From Actinomycetota bacterium (GTDB taxonomy: Bacteria; Actinomycetota; Actinomycetes; Actinomycetales; Microbacteriaceae), in the NCBI GenBank assembly GCA_027728145.1, contig JAQBZV010000053.1:1-7047 (forward strand): a stretch of DNA of 7,047 nucleotides. The letters are read 5' to 3'. The translations under genes were made by a program, and so were the position numbers. A model generated the notes under the pieces. The model was not told the DNA's origin, made no database searches, and saw only the letters and a list, made by a program, of their open reading frames with translations. Below are positions 1 to 7,047 of the stretch, in pieces (position 1 is the first letter of the stretch; every line of letters starts with the position of its first letter).

Positions 1-616
1 CTAGCAGTGAGCCACCGGCGTTGGCACGGGCAGCAGCGAAACGTTGTGCAACATTGTCCCAATTGACGATATTCCAGAACGCAGTCACGTAGTCGGCCTT
101 CACATTGTGGTAGTCGAGATAGAACGCGTGCTCCCACATGTCCAACTGCAAGATGGGGATGGTGCCCTGAGCCGTATTGCCCTGCTGGTCGAACAACTGC
201 TGGATGACAAGCTGCGCCCCGATGGGATCCCAGGAGAGGACGCCCCACCCGGAGCCCTGAATTCCCAACGATGCTGCTTGGAAGTGGGCCTTGAATGCGT
301 CAAAAGAGCCAAAGAACTCATCCAGCGCTGCAGCTACTTCCCCTTCAGGAGTCCCACCCGCGCCCGGCGCGAGATTGGTCCAGAAGATGGAGTGGTTGAC
401 GTGTCCGCCGAGGTGAAAAGCGAGATCCTTTTCGAGGCGGTTGATGTTGGCAAAATTCCCAGTCTCTCGGGCTTCGGCCATCTGGGCGAGAGCGTTATTG
501 GCCCCGTCTACATAGGCCTTGTGGTGTTTCGAGTGGTGAAGCTCCATGATGCGAGCGCTGATGTGAGGCTCAAGGGCCGAGTAATCGTAGGGAAGCTCGG
601 GTAGCGAATAAGTCAT
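1..616 (-). CDS. sodA: Superoxide dismutase, Mn type (C-terminal end outside the window)
   Basis: Cytoplasmic enzyme that converts superoxide to hydrogen peroxide and oxygen. The reading frame is open from ATG 616 to the window edge: 205 full codons without a stop. Actinobacterial SodA proteins are close to this length, so only a few residues should be missing. The family's metal ligands are present: His27 (ELHHSKHH), His75 (HVNHSIFW), and Asp159 and His163 (DMWEHAFY). The substrate-gateway residues His31 and Tyr35 are also present. Gly71 in LGGHVNH and Gln144 in LFDQQGN occupy the positions that separate Mn from Fe enzymes. By my alignment from memory, M. tuberculosis Fe-SOD has His at the second position, so Mn is the predicted metal (inference). 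The start is supported by GGAGG five bases upstream. The gene follows whiA after 67 bases and is not in the frame shared by the four upstream genes. It could be the last gene of that operon or have its own promoter. Confidence 0.95.
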   Translation of the reverse strand, partial: MTYSLPELPYDYSALEPHISARIMELHHSKHHKAYVDGANNALAQMAEARETGNFANINRLEKDLAFHLGGHVNHSIFWTNLAPGAGGTPEGEVAAALDEFFGSFDAFKAHFQAASLGIQGSGWGVLSWDPIGAQLVIQQLFDQQGNTAQGTIPILQLDMWEHAFYLDYHNVKADYVTAFWNIVNWDNVAQRFAAARANAGGSLL

Positions 617-683
617 AACAACCTCCAAATAACGTAAGCGTGTGACAGAAGTCTAGGCCTGGTGCCTTGGTGACAGCCTGGGG
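617..683 (-). promoter_or_regulatory. whiA-sodA intergenic region, possible sodA promoter
   Basis: This is the only intergenic gap above 12 bases in the window. On the minus strand it contains CTGTCA (676-671) and TAGACT (655-650), 15 bases apart. These resemble -35 and -10 elements, but the spacing is short and the -35 match is poor. The heptamer CTGTCAC occurs twice, at 676-670 and 648-642, which is 28 bases apart. An imperfect inverted pair, CCAGGC and GCCTAG, could form a weak hairpin but no T-run follows it, so I do not call a terminator. Readthrough from whiA into sodA therefore remains possible. Confidence 0.3.
622..626 (-). promoter_or_regulatory. Ribosome binding site of sodA
   Basis: On the minus strand GGAGG lies five bases before the sodA ATG at 616. 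It is the strongest Shine-Dalgarno in the window and fixes the sodA start. The uvrC and whiA starts have only weak matches, so sodA is probably translated independently and strongly. Confidence 0.85.
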
Positions 684-1661
684 TCAGTCGATCTCGACCG
701 GGACAGCATCGAGGGTGTTGGGAATTCCCAGGTCCTCGGCACGCTTATCCGCCATGGCGAGGAGGCGCCGAATTCGGCCGGCAACCGCATCCTTGGTTAG
801 CGGTGGGTCAGCGTGATGGCCCAGCTCATCGAGGCTCGCATCGCGGTGCGTGAGTCGCAAGTTACCCGCGTAAAGCAGATGATCAGGAATCTCATCCGCG
901 AGGATTTCCAGGGCTCGCTCTACTCGCGCGCACGCAGCAACCGCTGCCTGGGCTGAGCGACGCAGGTTTGCATCATCGAAGTTCACGAGTCTGTTGGCAG
1001 TGGCCCTCACTTCACGCCGCTCGCGAAGCTTCTCCCATTCGGATACAGCTCCCGGTGCCCCCATGAGGGTGAGCAACTCGGATATTGCTTCACCGTCGCG
1101 AACCATGACGCGGTGGGCCATTCGGACCTCTCGGGCCTTGGATGACACACCCAGCCGTGCACCAATCCCGACCATCGCCATCGCCGCTTCACCGGTGGGG
1201 GCCACAATCTCTATCGCAGCGGAGCGCCCTGGCTCACTAATGCTTCCTCCGGCAAGGAACGCGCCCCGCCAGATTGCCGGGAGGTCACCAATGGGCGAGG
1301 TGGTCAACTTGTTAGGCAAACCTCGCACGGGCCGCTTCCTGGGGTCGAGCAACCCGGTCTGGCGCGCCAGCGTTTCCCCGCCCTGTCGGACCCGCACCAC
1401 ATAGAGAGGATGAGTACGGTTTCCCGCAGGCTGCATGACGGCCGCATCGGTCGCCATACCGAAGATGTCCCTAATGTCCTTACGAACCTTTTTAGCTGTC
1501 TCGAGATGGTCGAGCTCAACTTCGACTGCGATGTTGCCGCCGATCACATGGAGCCCACCCGCGAAGCGCAAAATCGTCGCCAATTCAGCAACTCGATGAC
1601 TGGTGAGGTCTGACTGGTGAGCGACCAGTTCATCTTTGACGGCAACAGTCAGGGAATGCAT
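684..1661 (-). CDS. whiA: DNA-binding transcriptional regulator WhiA
   Basis: WhiA is a DNA-binding regulator of Gram-positive bacteria. In Streptomyces it works with WhiB at promoters of sporulation and cell-division genes. In a non-sporulating relative a role in division is the likely equivalent (inference). The 325 residues match the usual length of about 325-330. The N-terminal part is a degenerate homing-endonuclease fold with two LAGLIDADG-like helices, near residues 25-39 ([13 protein letters not shown]) and 131-145 ([15 protein letters not shown]). Both lack the acidic catalytic residue, as expected for a non-nuclease. The conserved linker [14 protein letters not shown] spans 223-236. 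A helix-turn-helix domain runs from about 266 to 312 and includes [23 protein letters not shown] 1661 is the only reasonable start: the VAVKDEL motif follows at once, and rapZ stops 12 bases upstream. Its Shine-Dalgarno is weak (AGG about 11 bases before ATG), which suggests coupling to rapZ. The gene that normally precedes whiA, yvcK, is missing here. Confidence 0.96.
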   Translation of the reverse strand: MHSLTVAVKDELVAHQSDLTSHRVAELATILRFAGGLHVIGGNIAVEVELDHLETAKKVRKDIRDIFGMATDAAVMQPAGNRTHPLYVVRVRQGGETLARQTGLLDPRKRPVRGLPNKLTTSPIGDLPAIWRGAFLAGGSISEPGRSAAIEIVAPTGEAAMAMVGIGARLGVSSKAREVRMAHRVMVRDGEAISELLTLMGAPGAVSEWEKLRERREVRATANRLVNFDDANLRRSAQAAVAACARVERALEILADEIPDHLLYAGNLRLTHRDASLDELGHHADPPLTKDAVAGRIRRLLAMADKRAEDLGIPNTLDAVPVEID

Positions 1662-1673
1662 TCTTATGTGTAC

Positions 1674-2588
1674 CTATTCACGCCCGAGGTCCCGGTGTTT
1701 AACCGCGACCTGGACATCAGCTCGTGTAGTCAGTCGTGCGCCTAATTCTTCGGCCATCGCAACGGAACGATGCTTGCCTCCGGTACACCCTATCGCAATG
1801 GTTGCGTAGGTTTTGTTCTCAGAAACGTACCCGGAGAGCACCGTGTGAAGGGTGCGCTCGAACTGTTCCAGAAAGTCTCCGGCAAGTGGGTTGGCGAGAA
1901 CATATTCGCTGACCGGTGCGTCCTTGCCCGTGTTGTGTCGCAGGGACTCTTCCCAATAGGGGTTGGGGAGAAACCGCATGTCTGCGACCATGTCAACGTC
2001 AGAGGGCAGACCGTACTTGTAGCCAAAACTCATGATGGTGAGTCGAGTCTTCGCCTCCCCGGGCTGGCCATAAGCGCTCGCCACAGCAGTCGACAGTTGG
2101 TGAATGTTCATCTCGGAGGTATCGATAACCAGATCGCTTTGCTCCCGGATGGGGTGCATGAGGCTCCGTTCTCGAAGAATTCCATCCAAGAGGGTTCCAT
2201 CCTCTTGGAGTGGATGAGGTCTCCGCACTTGCTCGAAACGACGCACCAGAGCCTCATCCGTTGAATCTAGGAACAAGACCTGGACGTGTGCGTGTTCGGA
2301 CAGGGCCTCAATGATCTCACTCGCGTGCTCAAATAGTGAGCCTCCTCGCACGTCCATCACGGCAGCGAGCTTCTCCATGTGGCTTTGAGGTTCATGAGCC
2401 AGGTCAACCAGTGGTTGGAGCATTTGAGGCGGGAGGTTGTCCACCACATACCAGCCCTGGTCCTCAAGAGAGTTGGCGGCGGTGGAGCGCCCAGCTCCCG
2501 ACATCCCGGTGACAATGAGCACTGTTGTGCCATCACCCGTCAACGGTGCCATTACTCCCCCATCCGTTGACGCCATCGTACCCGGCAC
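1674..2588 (-). CDS. rapZ: RapZ/YvcJ family P-loop nucleotide-binding protein
   Basis: Member of the RapZ/YvcJ family. In E. coli RapZ binds glucosamine-6-phosphate and the GlmY/GlmZ RNAs to control GlmS. In Gram-positive bacteria the role is less clear, and NTP binding and hydrolysis are reported. The 304 residues are slightly longer than usual because of the N-terminus. Domain 1 has the Walker A motif GMSGAGRS at 28-35, with Arg in place of the usual Lys, then VVDNLPP (48-54), DVRGG (79-83) and LDSTDEALVRRFEQVRRPHPL-type helices around 107-127. Domain 2 (about 180-304) carries SFGYKYG (187-193), RFLPNPYW (205-212) and the highly conserved GCTGGKHRSV (267-276). The protein ends in KHRDLGRE, without the KRK tail that E. 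coli RapZ uses for RNA binding. Start choice: GTG 2588 has AGAGGGAG seven bases upstream and begins three bases after the uvrC stop. In-frame ATGs at 2576 (residue 5) and 2552 (residue 13) remain possible, and all keep the P-loop intact. The sequence is confidently RapZ; its target in this organism is unknown. Confidence 0.94.
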   Translation of the reverse strand: MPGTMASTDGGVMAPLTGDGTTVLIVTGMSGAGRSTAANSLEDQGWYVVDNLPPQMLQPLVDLAHEPQSHMEKLAAVMDVRGGSLFEHASEIIEALSEHAHVQVLFLDSTDEALVRRFEQVRRPHPLQEDGTLLDGILRERSLMHPIREQSDLVIDTSEMNIHQLSTAVASAYGQPGEAKTRLTIMSFGYKYGLPSDVDMVADMRFLPNPYWEESLRHNTGKDAPVSEYVLANPLAGDFLEQFERTLHTVLSGYVSENKTYATIAIGCTGGKHRSVAMAEELGARLTTRADVQVAVKHRDLGRE

Positions 2589-2590
2589 AT
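2552..2590 (-). other. Possible 12-codon leader ORF overlapping the rapZ start
   Basis: One base after the uvrC TGA, an ATG at 2590 opens a frame different from rapZ. It encodes MCRVRWRQRMGE and ends in TAA at 2554-2552. That TAA overlaps an in-frame rapZ ATG (2552, residue 13) as TAATG, a typical re-initiation arrangement. The AGAGGGAG element is five bases from this ATG, a better spacing than the seven bases to the rapZ GTG. Whether ribosomes use it cannot be told from sequence; a short frame like this can easily occur by chance. Confidence 0.15.
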
Positions 2591-2591
2591 C

Positions 2592-4451
2592 TCAGCTCCC
2601 TCTGAAGAAGGAATAAATTGTGTCAGCGAGCCGGGGACCGACTCCCTCCACCTCCACAAGCTCCTCTATTGGAGCTTTCTTGACTTGGGCAACGGACTTG
2701 AAGCGCTTCAGAAGCGCTGTCGCTGTGGTGTCTCCAACTCCCGGTATGTCGGTGAGTTCTGTGCGTAGGGTCTTCTTTCTGGTGCCTCGCTGGTAGGAAA
2801 TGGCGACTCTGTGGGCCTCGTCTCGGACTCGTTGCACGAGAAACAGCCCTTCAGAGGACCGCGGAAGTATCAGGGGAAACGCAGCGCCTGGAAGCCATAT
2901 CTCTTCGAGTTTCTTGGCAACACCACAGACCGGGATCGTCACGCCCGCCTCGCTAAGTGCTCGAGCGGCCGCATTAACTTGGGGCAAGCCCCCATCCACG
3001 ATGAGCAACCCGGGTGGATAGCGGAATCCTAAATTGGTGTCCCCGGTCTGACCCTCGGAGGGAGAGAGCCGAGCCACTCGCCGGGCTATCACCTGGTGAA
3101 TTGCGTCGGTATCGTCTCGGACCCCTTCTAAGCCAAACTTTCGGTAGTGATCACGTCGGGGCAAACCGTCTTCGAATACGACCATGGACGCTACAGGGTT
3201 GTCACCCCCCAGATGGGACACGTCAAAACACTCAATCCTGAGAGGTGCATCATCAAGGCCGAGAACATCGCGTAACTCAGCGAGCGCGTGCGACCGTGCC
3301 ACAGGGTCGCTGGTCCGGTGCGATAGGTGGCCCTGCAGGGTGTGCCGGGCGTTGAGCCCTACCGAAGCACCCAGTTCTGCCAACTCACCCCGCCGGGCAG
3401 TTTTCAGCGTGACAGAGCCATCCTCACCCGCGGATCGCCGGACCTCGGTGAGCTGTTTCTCCCACCAGTCAGCGTTGGGTGGCAAATCGGGCACCACAAC
3501 AACACGCGCCGGCGGTTGTTCGTCAAACCCGTCCCGCAGAATCATTTCCACGAGGCTCTCTCCAGATTCGGTGGACGGTGTCTCCACGACGAATCCCTTC
3601 GCTCCTCGGATGCGTCCGCCCCGAACACGAAAAACGTGGGCTGCGGCAACGAGCCCGTCAGCCGCCACACCGAAGACGTCCGCATCGACGCGTTCATCAA
3701 GAACCATGGTGTTCTTCATAAGGATGGTCTCGATTGCCTCGACCCGGTCCCGAATCTTCGCCGCACGTTCGAACTCCAAGCTGGCCGCCGCATTGTTCAT
3801 GGAAGCGCTGAGATCTTCTACGACACCTTTGTCATTGCCGGCCATAAAGCTCGCGAGCGAGAGTGCCAGTGCCTTGTGGTCGGGTTGGCTTATCCGTTGG
3901 ACGCAGGGAGCGGCGCACTTCCCGATGTCACCTAGAAGACAGGGTCGATTGTCCCGCTGAGCTTTGGCGTAGGTGGTGTGTGAGCAGGAACGCACGGGGA
4001 ATGCCTTCAAGATGGTCGACAGGGTGTCACGGAGCGCGCCAGTGGTGGGGAAAGGGCCAAAGTACTTGGCCCCCTTAATGCCCTTTTTCCGGGCAAGGAA
4101 AACCCGAGGGATGTCCTCCGCAACAGTTACGACGAGGTAGGGGTAGGACTTGTCATCCCGGAATCGGACATTAAACTCCGGCTGAAACTCCTTAATCCAC
4201 AGGTATTCAAGCTGCAAGGCCTGTCTTTCGGTCGGGACGAGTGTCCAGTCCACCGAGGAGGAGGACTGCACCATCCTGCGAGTTCTTTCATGCAGAGTGA
4301 CCGGGTCCGCAAAATAACTTTGCAGCCTGCTGCGGAGGCTCTTGGCCTTCCCGACATAGGTCACCCGTCCACGAGAGTCGAGGAACCGATACACCCCGGG
4401 GGAACTCGGGATGTCACCCGAGGCAGGTTGCCAATCGTAGCGAGTGGCCAC
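2592..4451 (-). CDS. uvrC: Excinuclease ABC subunit C
   Basis: Nuclease of nucleotide excision repair: recruited by UvrB at a lesion, it cuts the damaged strand on both sides. The 619 residues show the full family layout. The GIY-YIG domain for the 3' cut occupies about 14-95, with GVYRF (19-23), YVGKAKSLRSRL (32-43) and Glu82 in ALQLE. Four cysteines follow, Cys156, Cys171, Cys179 and Cys183, matching the cluster reported to bind iron-sulfur in E. coli UvrC. The UVR motif that contacts UvrB is near 214-242 (SLEFERAAKIRDRVEAIE). The RNase H-like domain for the 5' cut has the Asp410 (ECFDVSHL), Asp486 (LLIVDGG), His547 (RDEAHR) triad. Two helix-hairpin-helix motifs lie near 567-583 (IPGVGDTTA) and 595-617 (VEGVGPRLA). 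The start GTG 4451 is forced: uvrA's TAG is in the same frame two codons upstream, and the next Met is residue 60. The Shine-Dalgarno is weak, so translation probably depends on coupling to uvrA. Confidence 0.98.
   Translation of the reverse strand: MATRYDWQPASGDIPSSPGVYRFLDSRGRVTYVGKAKSLRSRLQSYFADPVTLHERTRRMVQSSSSVDWTLVPTERQALQLEYLWIKEFQPEFNVRFRDDKSYPYLVVTVAEDIPRVFLARKKGIKGAKYFGPFPTTGALRDTLSTILKAFPVRSCSHTTYAKAQRDNRPCLLGDIGKCAAPCVQRISQPDHKALALSLASFMAGNDKGVVEDLSASMNNAAASLEFERAAKIRDRVEAIETILMKNTMVLDERVDADVFGVAADGLVAAAHVFRVRGGRIRGAKGFVVETPSTESGESLVEMILRDGFDEQPPARVVVVPDLPPNADWWEKQLTEVRRSAGEDGSVTLKTARRGELAELGASVGLNARHTLQGHLSHRTSDPVARSHALAELRDVLGLDDAPLRIECFDVSHLGGDNPVASMVVFEDGLPRRDHYRKFGLEGVRDDTDAIHQVIARRVARLSPSEGQTGDTNLGFRYPPGLLIVDGGLPQVNAAARALSEAGVTIPVCGVAKKLEEIWLPGAAFPLILPRSSEGLFLVQRVRDEAHRVAISYQRGTRKKTLRTELTDIPGVGDTTATALLKRFKSVAQVKKAPIEELVEVEGVGPRLADTIYSFFRGS
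2596..2603 (-). promoter_or_regulatory. Ribosome binding site at the uvrC-rapZ junction
   Basis: The minus strand reads AGAGGGAG within the last codons of uvrC. It lies seven bases before GTG 2588, the chosen rapZ start, and five bases before the out-of-frame ATG 2590. It favours initiation right at the junction over the downstream in-frame ATG 2576, which has only a weak GGG before it. Confidence 0.6.
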
Positions 4452-4454
4452 AGG

Positions 4455-7047
4455 CTAGCCCAGTGATTCCTTGAGGAAGGAGCCGGTGTGGGATTTGGGC
4501 TGGACAGCGACATCCTCGGGGGTCCCCTCCGCCACTATCGTCCCGCCGCCAGCTCCGCCTTCGGGCCCTAAATCGATGACCCAGTCAGAAGCACTGATCA
4601 CATCAAGATTGTGCTCAATGATCATGACGGTGTTGCCCTTATCAGCGAGCCCCTGCAGGACGTCCAACAGCTTCTTGACGTCGTGAAAATGGAGTCCTGT
4701 TGTGGGTTCGTCCAGGACATAGATGGTTCGCCCCGTCGAACGCTTTTGTAGCTCGGTCGACAGCTTGACGCGCTGCGCCTCCCCACCGGAGAGAGTGGTT
4801 GCCGATTGCCCGAGCCTGACGTAACCCAGGCCCACGTCGACCAGTGTTTTGAGGTATCGATGGATGGAGCTAATCGGCTCAAAAAACTCCGCAGCGTCGG
4901 TAATCGGCATGTTCAAAACATCCGCGATGGTTTTGCCCTTGTAGTGAACCTGGAGGGTCTCGCGGTTGTAGCGGTCCCCGTGACACACCTCGCAGTCAAC
5001 GTAGACGTCAGGGAGGAAGTTCATTTCGATGGTGATGGTTCCATCTCCAGAACAGTTTTCACACCGGCCACCCTTGACGTTGAAGCTGAAACGACCCGGC
5101 TGATACCCGCGCATTTTTGCTTCTTGGGTCTCTGCAAAGAGCGCACGAATCTTGTCAAAGACACCCGTGTATGTCGCTGGATTGCTCCGGGGGGTTCGAC
5201 CGATGGGAGCTTGATCGACGTGGACAATTTTGTCGAGGTGGTCGACGCCCTTGATTCGCGTGTGGAGGCCTGGTACGTGCCGGGCGCCGTTGAGGGTGTT
5301 TGCGAGAGATCGATACACAATGTCGTTGACGAGGGTCGATTTCCCAGAGCCACTGACGCCCGTGATGGCGACCATCACACCCAAGGGGATATCCACAGAT
5401 AGGTCTTGGAGATTATTAGCCCTCGCGCCCTCCACAGTGAGCATCCGTTTGGTATCCACCGGACGTCGTTCTCGCACAGTGAACACCGATTCACGACCGG
5501 AAAGGTAATCCGCCGTGATGGAGCGCTTCTCTTTGAGCAGGCTAGCTAGCGAGCCCTGGTGCACTACCTCACCACCGAATTCACCGGCTCCTGGACCAAT
5601 GTCGACAATCCAGTCAGCAGCCTGGATCGTTTCCTCGTCGTGCTCGACGACAATGAGGGTGTTCCCGAGGTCGCGCAGCTTTATCAGGGTGTCAATCAAC
5701 CGGCGATTGTCTCTCTGGTGGAGACCAATACTCGGTTCATCGAGCACGTAGAGCACACCGGTGAGGCCTGAACCAATCTGGGTGGCGAGTCGAATTCGTT
5801 GCGCCTCACCCCCGGAGAGCGAGCCTGCACTGCGGGACATGCTCAGATAGTTCAGGCCTACCTCGAGCAGAAACTCGAGCCGCGCCCTTATCTCTCGAAG
5901 GATGGGTGCCGCGATGGACTCATCTCGCTCCGAAAGGTCGAGCGAGTTCATGAACTCATGCGCTTCGGTCAGGCTCATATCGGCAACATCCGAGATGGAC
6001 AGACCTCCCACCAAAACGGCGAGTATTTCAGGACGCAACCTCTTGCCCGCACACGCTCCACACTGAACCTCTCGGAGGTAGTCGGAGAAACGTTGTTTAC
6101 TCCACTCGCTGTCGGTCTCGTGATACTTCCGCTCGATGTAGGGAATGACTCCTTCAAAGCCTGAGGAGTACTTGACGTCTCGACCAAAACGGTTGCGGTA
6201 GCGCACAACGAGCTCAAAGTTGTTCCCGTGCAGCACGGCCTGCTGGATGCCCTCGGGCAGCTGCGACCAGGGAGTCCCCAAGTCGAAATCCAGTTCGTCC
6301 GCGAGGCTGCCGAGCAGGTTGCGGAAGTAGCCATACAGACCCTTGCCCGCTTGCGTCCATGGCCGAATGGCTCCCCCCTCGATGCTCAACTCGGGATCCC
6401 CAATCACCATCAGCGGATCCACCGCTTGGGTGAAGCCCAGGCCCGAACAGGCTGGGCAGGCCCCAAAGGGAGAGTTGAACGAGAAAGTGCGCGGTTCAAT
6501 CTCTGTGAGACCAACGCTGCAGCCATTTCGACAACTGAGCTTCTCGCTGTAGGTCTGCTCTGAGTCGTCATCAACTCCATGAATGATGACGACACCATCG
6601 GCGAGCTTGAGGCCCGTCTCCAGCGAGTCCGTGAGGCGCCCAAGAATGTCGTCACCGAGAACGAGTCGGTCCACCACCACATCGATGTCGTGTTTTTTCG
6701 TCTTGGCCAATGCGGGGGCCTCCCCCATGCTGACCACGTCACCATCGATGCGCGCCCGAGCGAACCCTTGAGAATTGAGTGAGCGGAGTAAATCGACGAA
6801 CTCGCCTTTCCTGCCGGCCACCACCGGTGCGAGAATCTGGAACCGCCAGCCCTTCTCCCCCTTCACAATGGAATCGGCGATGTCCTGCACGCTCTGGCGT
6901 CGAATGGGCTCCCCACATTCGACGCAGTGAGGGACTCCGGTGCGGGCCCATAAAAGCCGCAGGTAGTCATAAATCTCGGTAATTGTGCCAACAGTCGAAC
7001 GGGGGTTTCTGTTGGTGGACTTCTGATCGATGGACACAGCGGGACTG
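4455..7047 (-). CDS. uvrA: Excinuclease ABC subunit A (N-terminal end outside the window)
   Basis: DNA-damage sensor ATPase of nucleotide excision repair; a UvrA dimer finds lesions and loads UvrB. The window holds 863 codons to TAG 4455. The frame is open to the right edge, where it reads [20 protein letters not shown], a motif about 115-120 residues into UvrA, so the true start and the first Walker A are missing. Counting from the Val at 7037, the visible elements are: CVEC (38-41); zinc module 1 with Cys169, Cys173, Cys194 and Cys197; CGAC (326-329); the first ABC signature LSGGEAQ (407-413) with Walker B VLDEPS (431-436); the second Walker A GVSGSGKS (560-567); zinc module 2 with Cys659, Cys662, Cys682 and Cys685 (CX2CX19CX2C); and the second signature (749-755) with Walker B VLDEPT (774-779). 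All catalytic motifs in the window are intact. The first pair of module 1 is CX3C, not CX2C. It is followed by uvrC three bases downstream in the same frame. Its promoter, where any LexA control would act, is outside the window. Confidence 0.98.
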   Translation of the reverse strand, partial: SPAVSIDQKSTNRNPRSTVGTITEIYDYLRLLWARTGVPHCVECGEPIRRQSVQDIADSIVKGEKGWRFQILAPVVAGRKGEFVDLLRSLNSQGFARARIDGDVVSMGEAPALAKTKKHDIDVVVDRLVLGDDILGRLTDSLETGLKLADGVVIIHGVDDDSEQTYSEKLSCRNGCSVGLTEIEPRTFSFNSPFGACPACSGLGFTQAVDPLMVIGDPELSIEGGAIRPWTQAGKGLYGYFRNLLGSLADELDFDLGTPWSQLPEGIQQAVLHGNNFELVVRYRNRFGRDVKYSSGFEGVIPYIERKYHETDSEWSKQRFSDYLREVQCGACAGKRLRPEILAVLVGGLSISDVADMSLTEAHEFMNSLDLSERDESIAAPILREIRARLEFLLEVGLNYLSMSRSAGSLSGGEAQRIRLATQIGSGLTGVLYVLDEPSIGLHQRDNRRLIDTLIKLRDLGNTLIVVEHDEETIQAADWIVDIGPGAGEFGGEVVHQGSLASLLKEKRSITADYLSGRESVFTVRERRPVDTKRMLTVEGARANNLQDLSVDIPLGVMVAITGVSGSGKSTLVNDIVYRSLANTLNGARHVPGLHTRIKGVDHLDKIVHVDQAPIGRTPRSNPATYTGVFDKIRALFAETQEAKMRGYQPGRFSFNVKGGRCENCSGDGTITIEMNFLPDVYVDCEVCHGDRYNRETLQVHYKGKTIADVLNMPITDAAEFFEPISSIHRYLKTLVDVGLGYVRLGQSATTLSGGEAQRVKLSTELQKRSTGRTIYVLDEPTTGLHFHDVKKLLDVLQGLADKGNTVMIIEHNLDVISASDWVIDLGPEGGAGGGTIVAEGTPEDVAVQPKSHTGSFLKESLG

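Noticed and set aside
44..604. 186-residue open frame on the plus strand opposite sodA
   Set aside because: It is entirely antisense to sodA, which carries every family motif. The frame is open because of the codon pattern of the opposite strand. I recognise no domain in it.
654..683. Inverted pair CCAGGC/GCCTAG after whiA as a terminator
   Set aside because: The stem has a mismatch, the loop is long and no T-run follows, so it does not qualify as an intrinsic terminator.
2574..2576. ATG 2576 (residue 5) as the rapZ start
   Set aside because: Its upstream Shine-Dalgarno is weak, while GTG 2588 has AGAGGGAG at a suitable distance and sits right after uvrC. It is kept only as an alternative.
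3767..3774. GTTCGAAC palindrome as a LexA-type SOS box
   Set aside because: The two half sites lie back to back without the internal spacer of the actinobacterial SOS box. The site also sits deep inside uvrC, not in a promoter.
3184..3960. 258-residue plus-strand open frame opposite uvrC
   Set aside because: The composition is dominated by Ser, Arg, Thr and Ala, typical of antisense shadows in GC-rich genes. It also overlaps a second long shadow (3327-3935). uvrC is intact on the other strand.
4806..5402. 198-residue plus-strand open frame opposite uvrA
   Set aside because: It lies opposite the UvrA zinc module and second ATPase domain, with no recognisable motif of its own.
7035..7037. GTG at 7037 as the uvrA start
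   Set aside because: The frame continues upstream to the edge as SPA before VSIDQKS, which is internal UvrA sequence. The true start lies outside the window.

Overview
The window is a conserved housekeeping block from a Gram-positive actinobacterium. WhiA is restricted to Gram-positive bacteria. The WhiA, RapZ and UvrA sequences are actinobacterial in style, for example the GMSGAGRS P-loop of RapZ and its HRDLGRE-type end. GC looks like the high fifties percent from a few hand-counted lines. Together with a rapZ-whiA pair lacking yvcK and followed by a superoxide dismutase, this fits a planktonic, moderate-GC member of the Microbacteriaceae. That family assignment is inference, not proof.

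All five genes are on the minus strand, so transcription runs from right to left. From upstream to downstream they are: uvrA (7047 to 4455, 5' end outside the window), uvrC (4451 to 2592), rapZ/yvcJ (2588 to 1674), whiA (1661 to 684) and sodA (616 to beyond base 1, 3' end outside). The first four are separated by 3, 3 and 12 bases and look like one operon. A 67-base gap with a strong Shine-Dalgarno precedes sodA. No stretch above 300 bases lacks a gene, and I see no RNA gene, mobile element, CRISPR array or clear terminator.

UvrA and UvrC are the damage-recognition and dual-incision proteins of nucleotide excision repair (UvrB is elsewhere). RapZ is a P-loop nucleotide-binding protein of the YvcJ family, and WhiA is a DNA-binding regulator of cell-division genes. 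SodA disproportionates superoxide and carries residues typical of the manganese form.

I find no new biological system here. The most interesting details are at the gene junctions. uvrA, uvrC, rapZ and whiA all lie in the same reading frame, so about 6.35 kb is interrupted by only three stop codons. The uvrC-rapZ junction holds a 12-codon overlapping mini-ORF whose stop overlaps an internal rapZ ATG. yvcK is absent from its usual place between rapZ and whiA.
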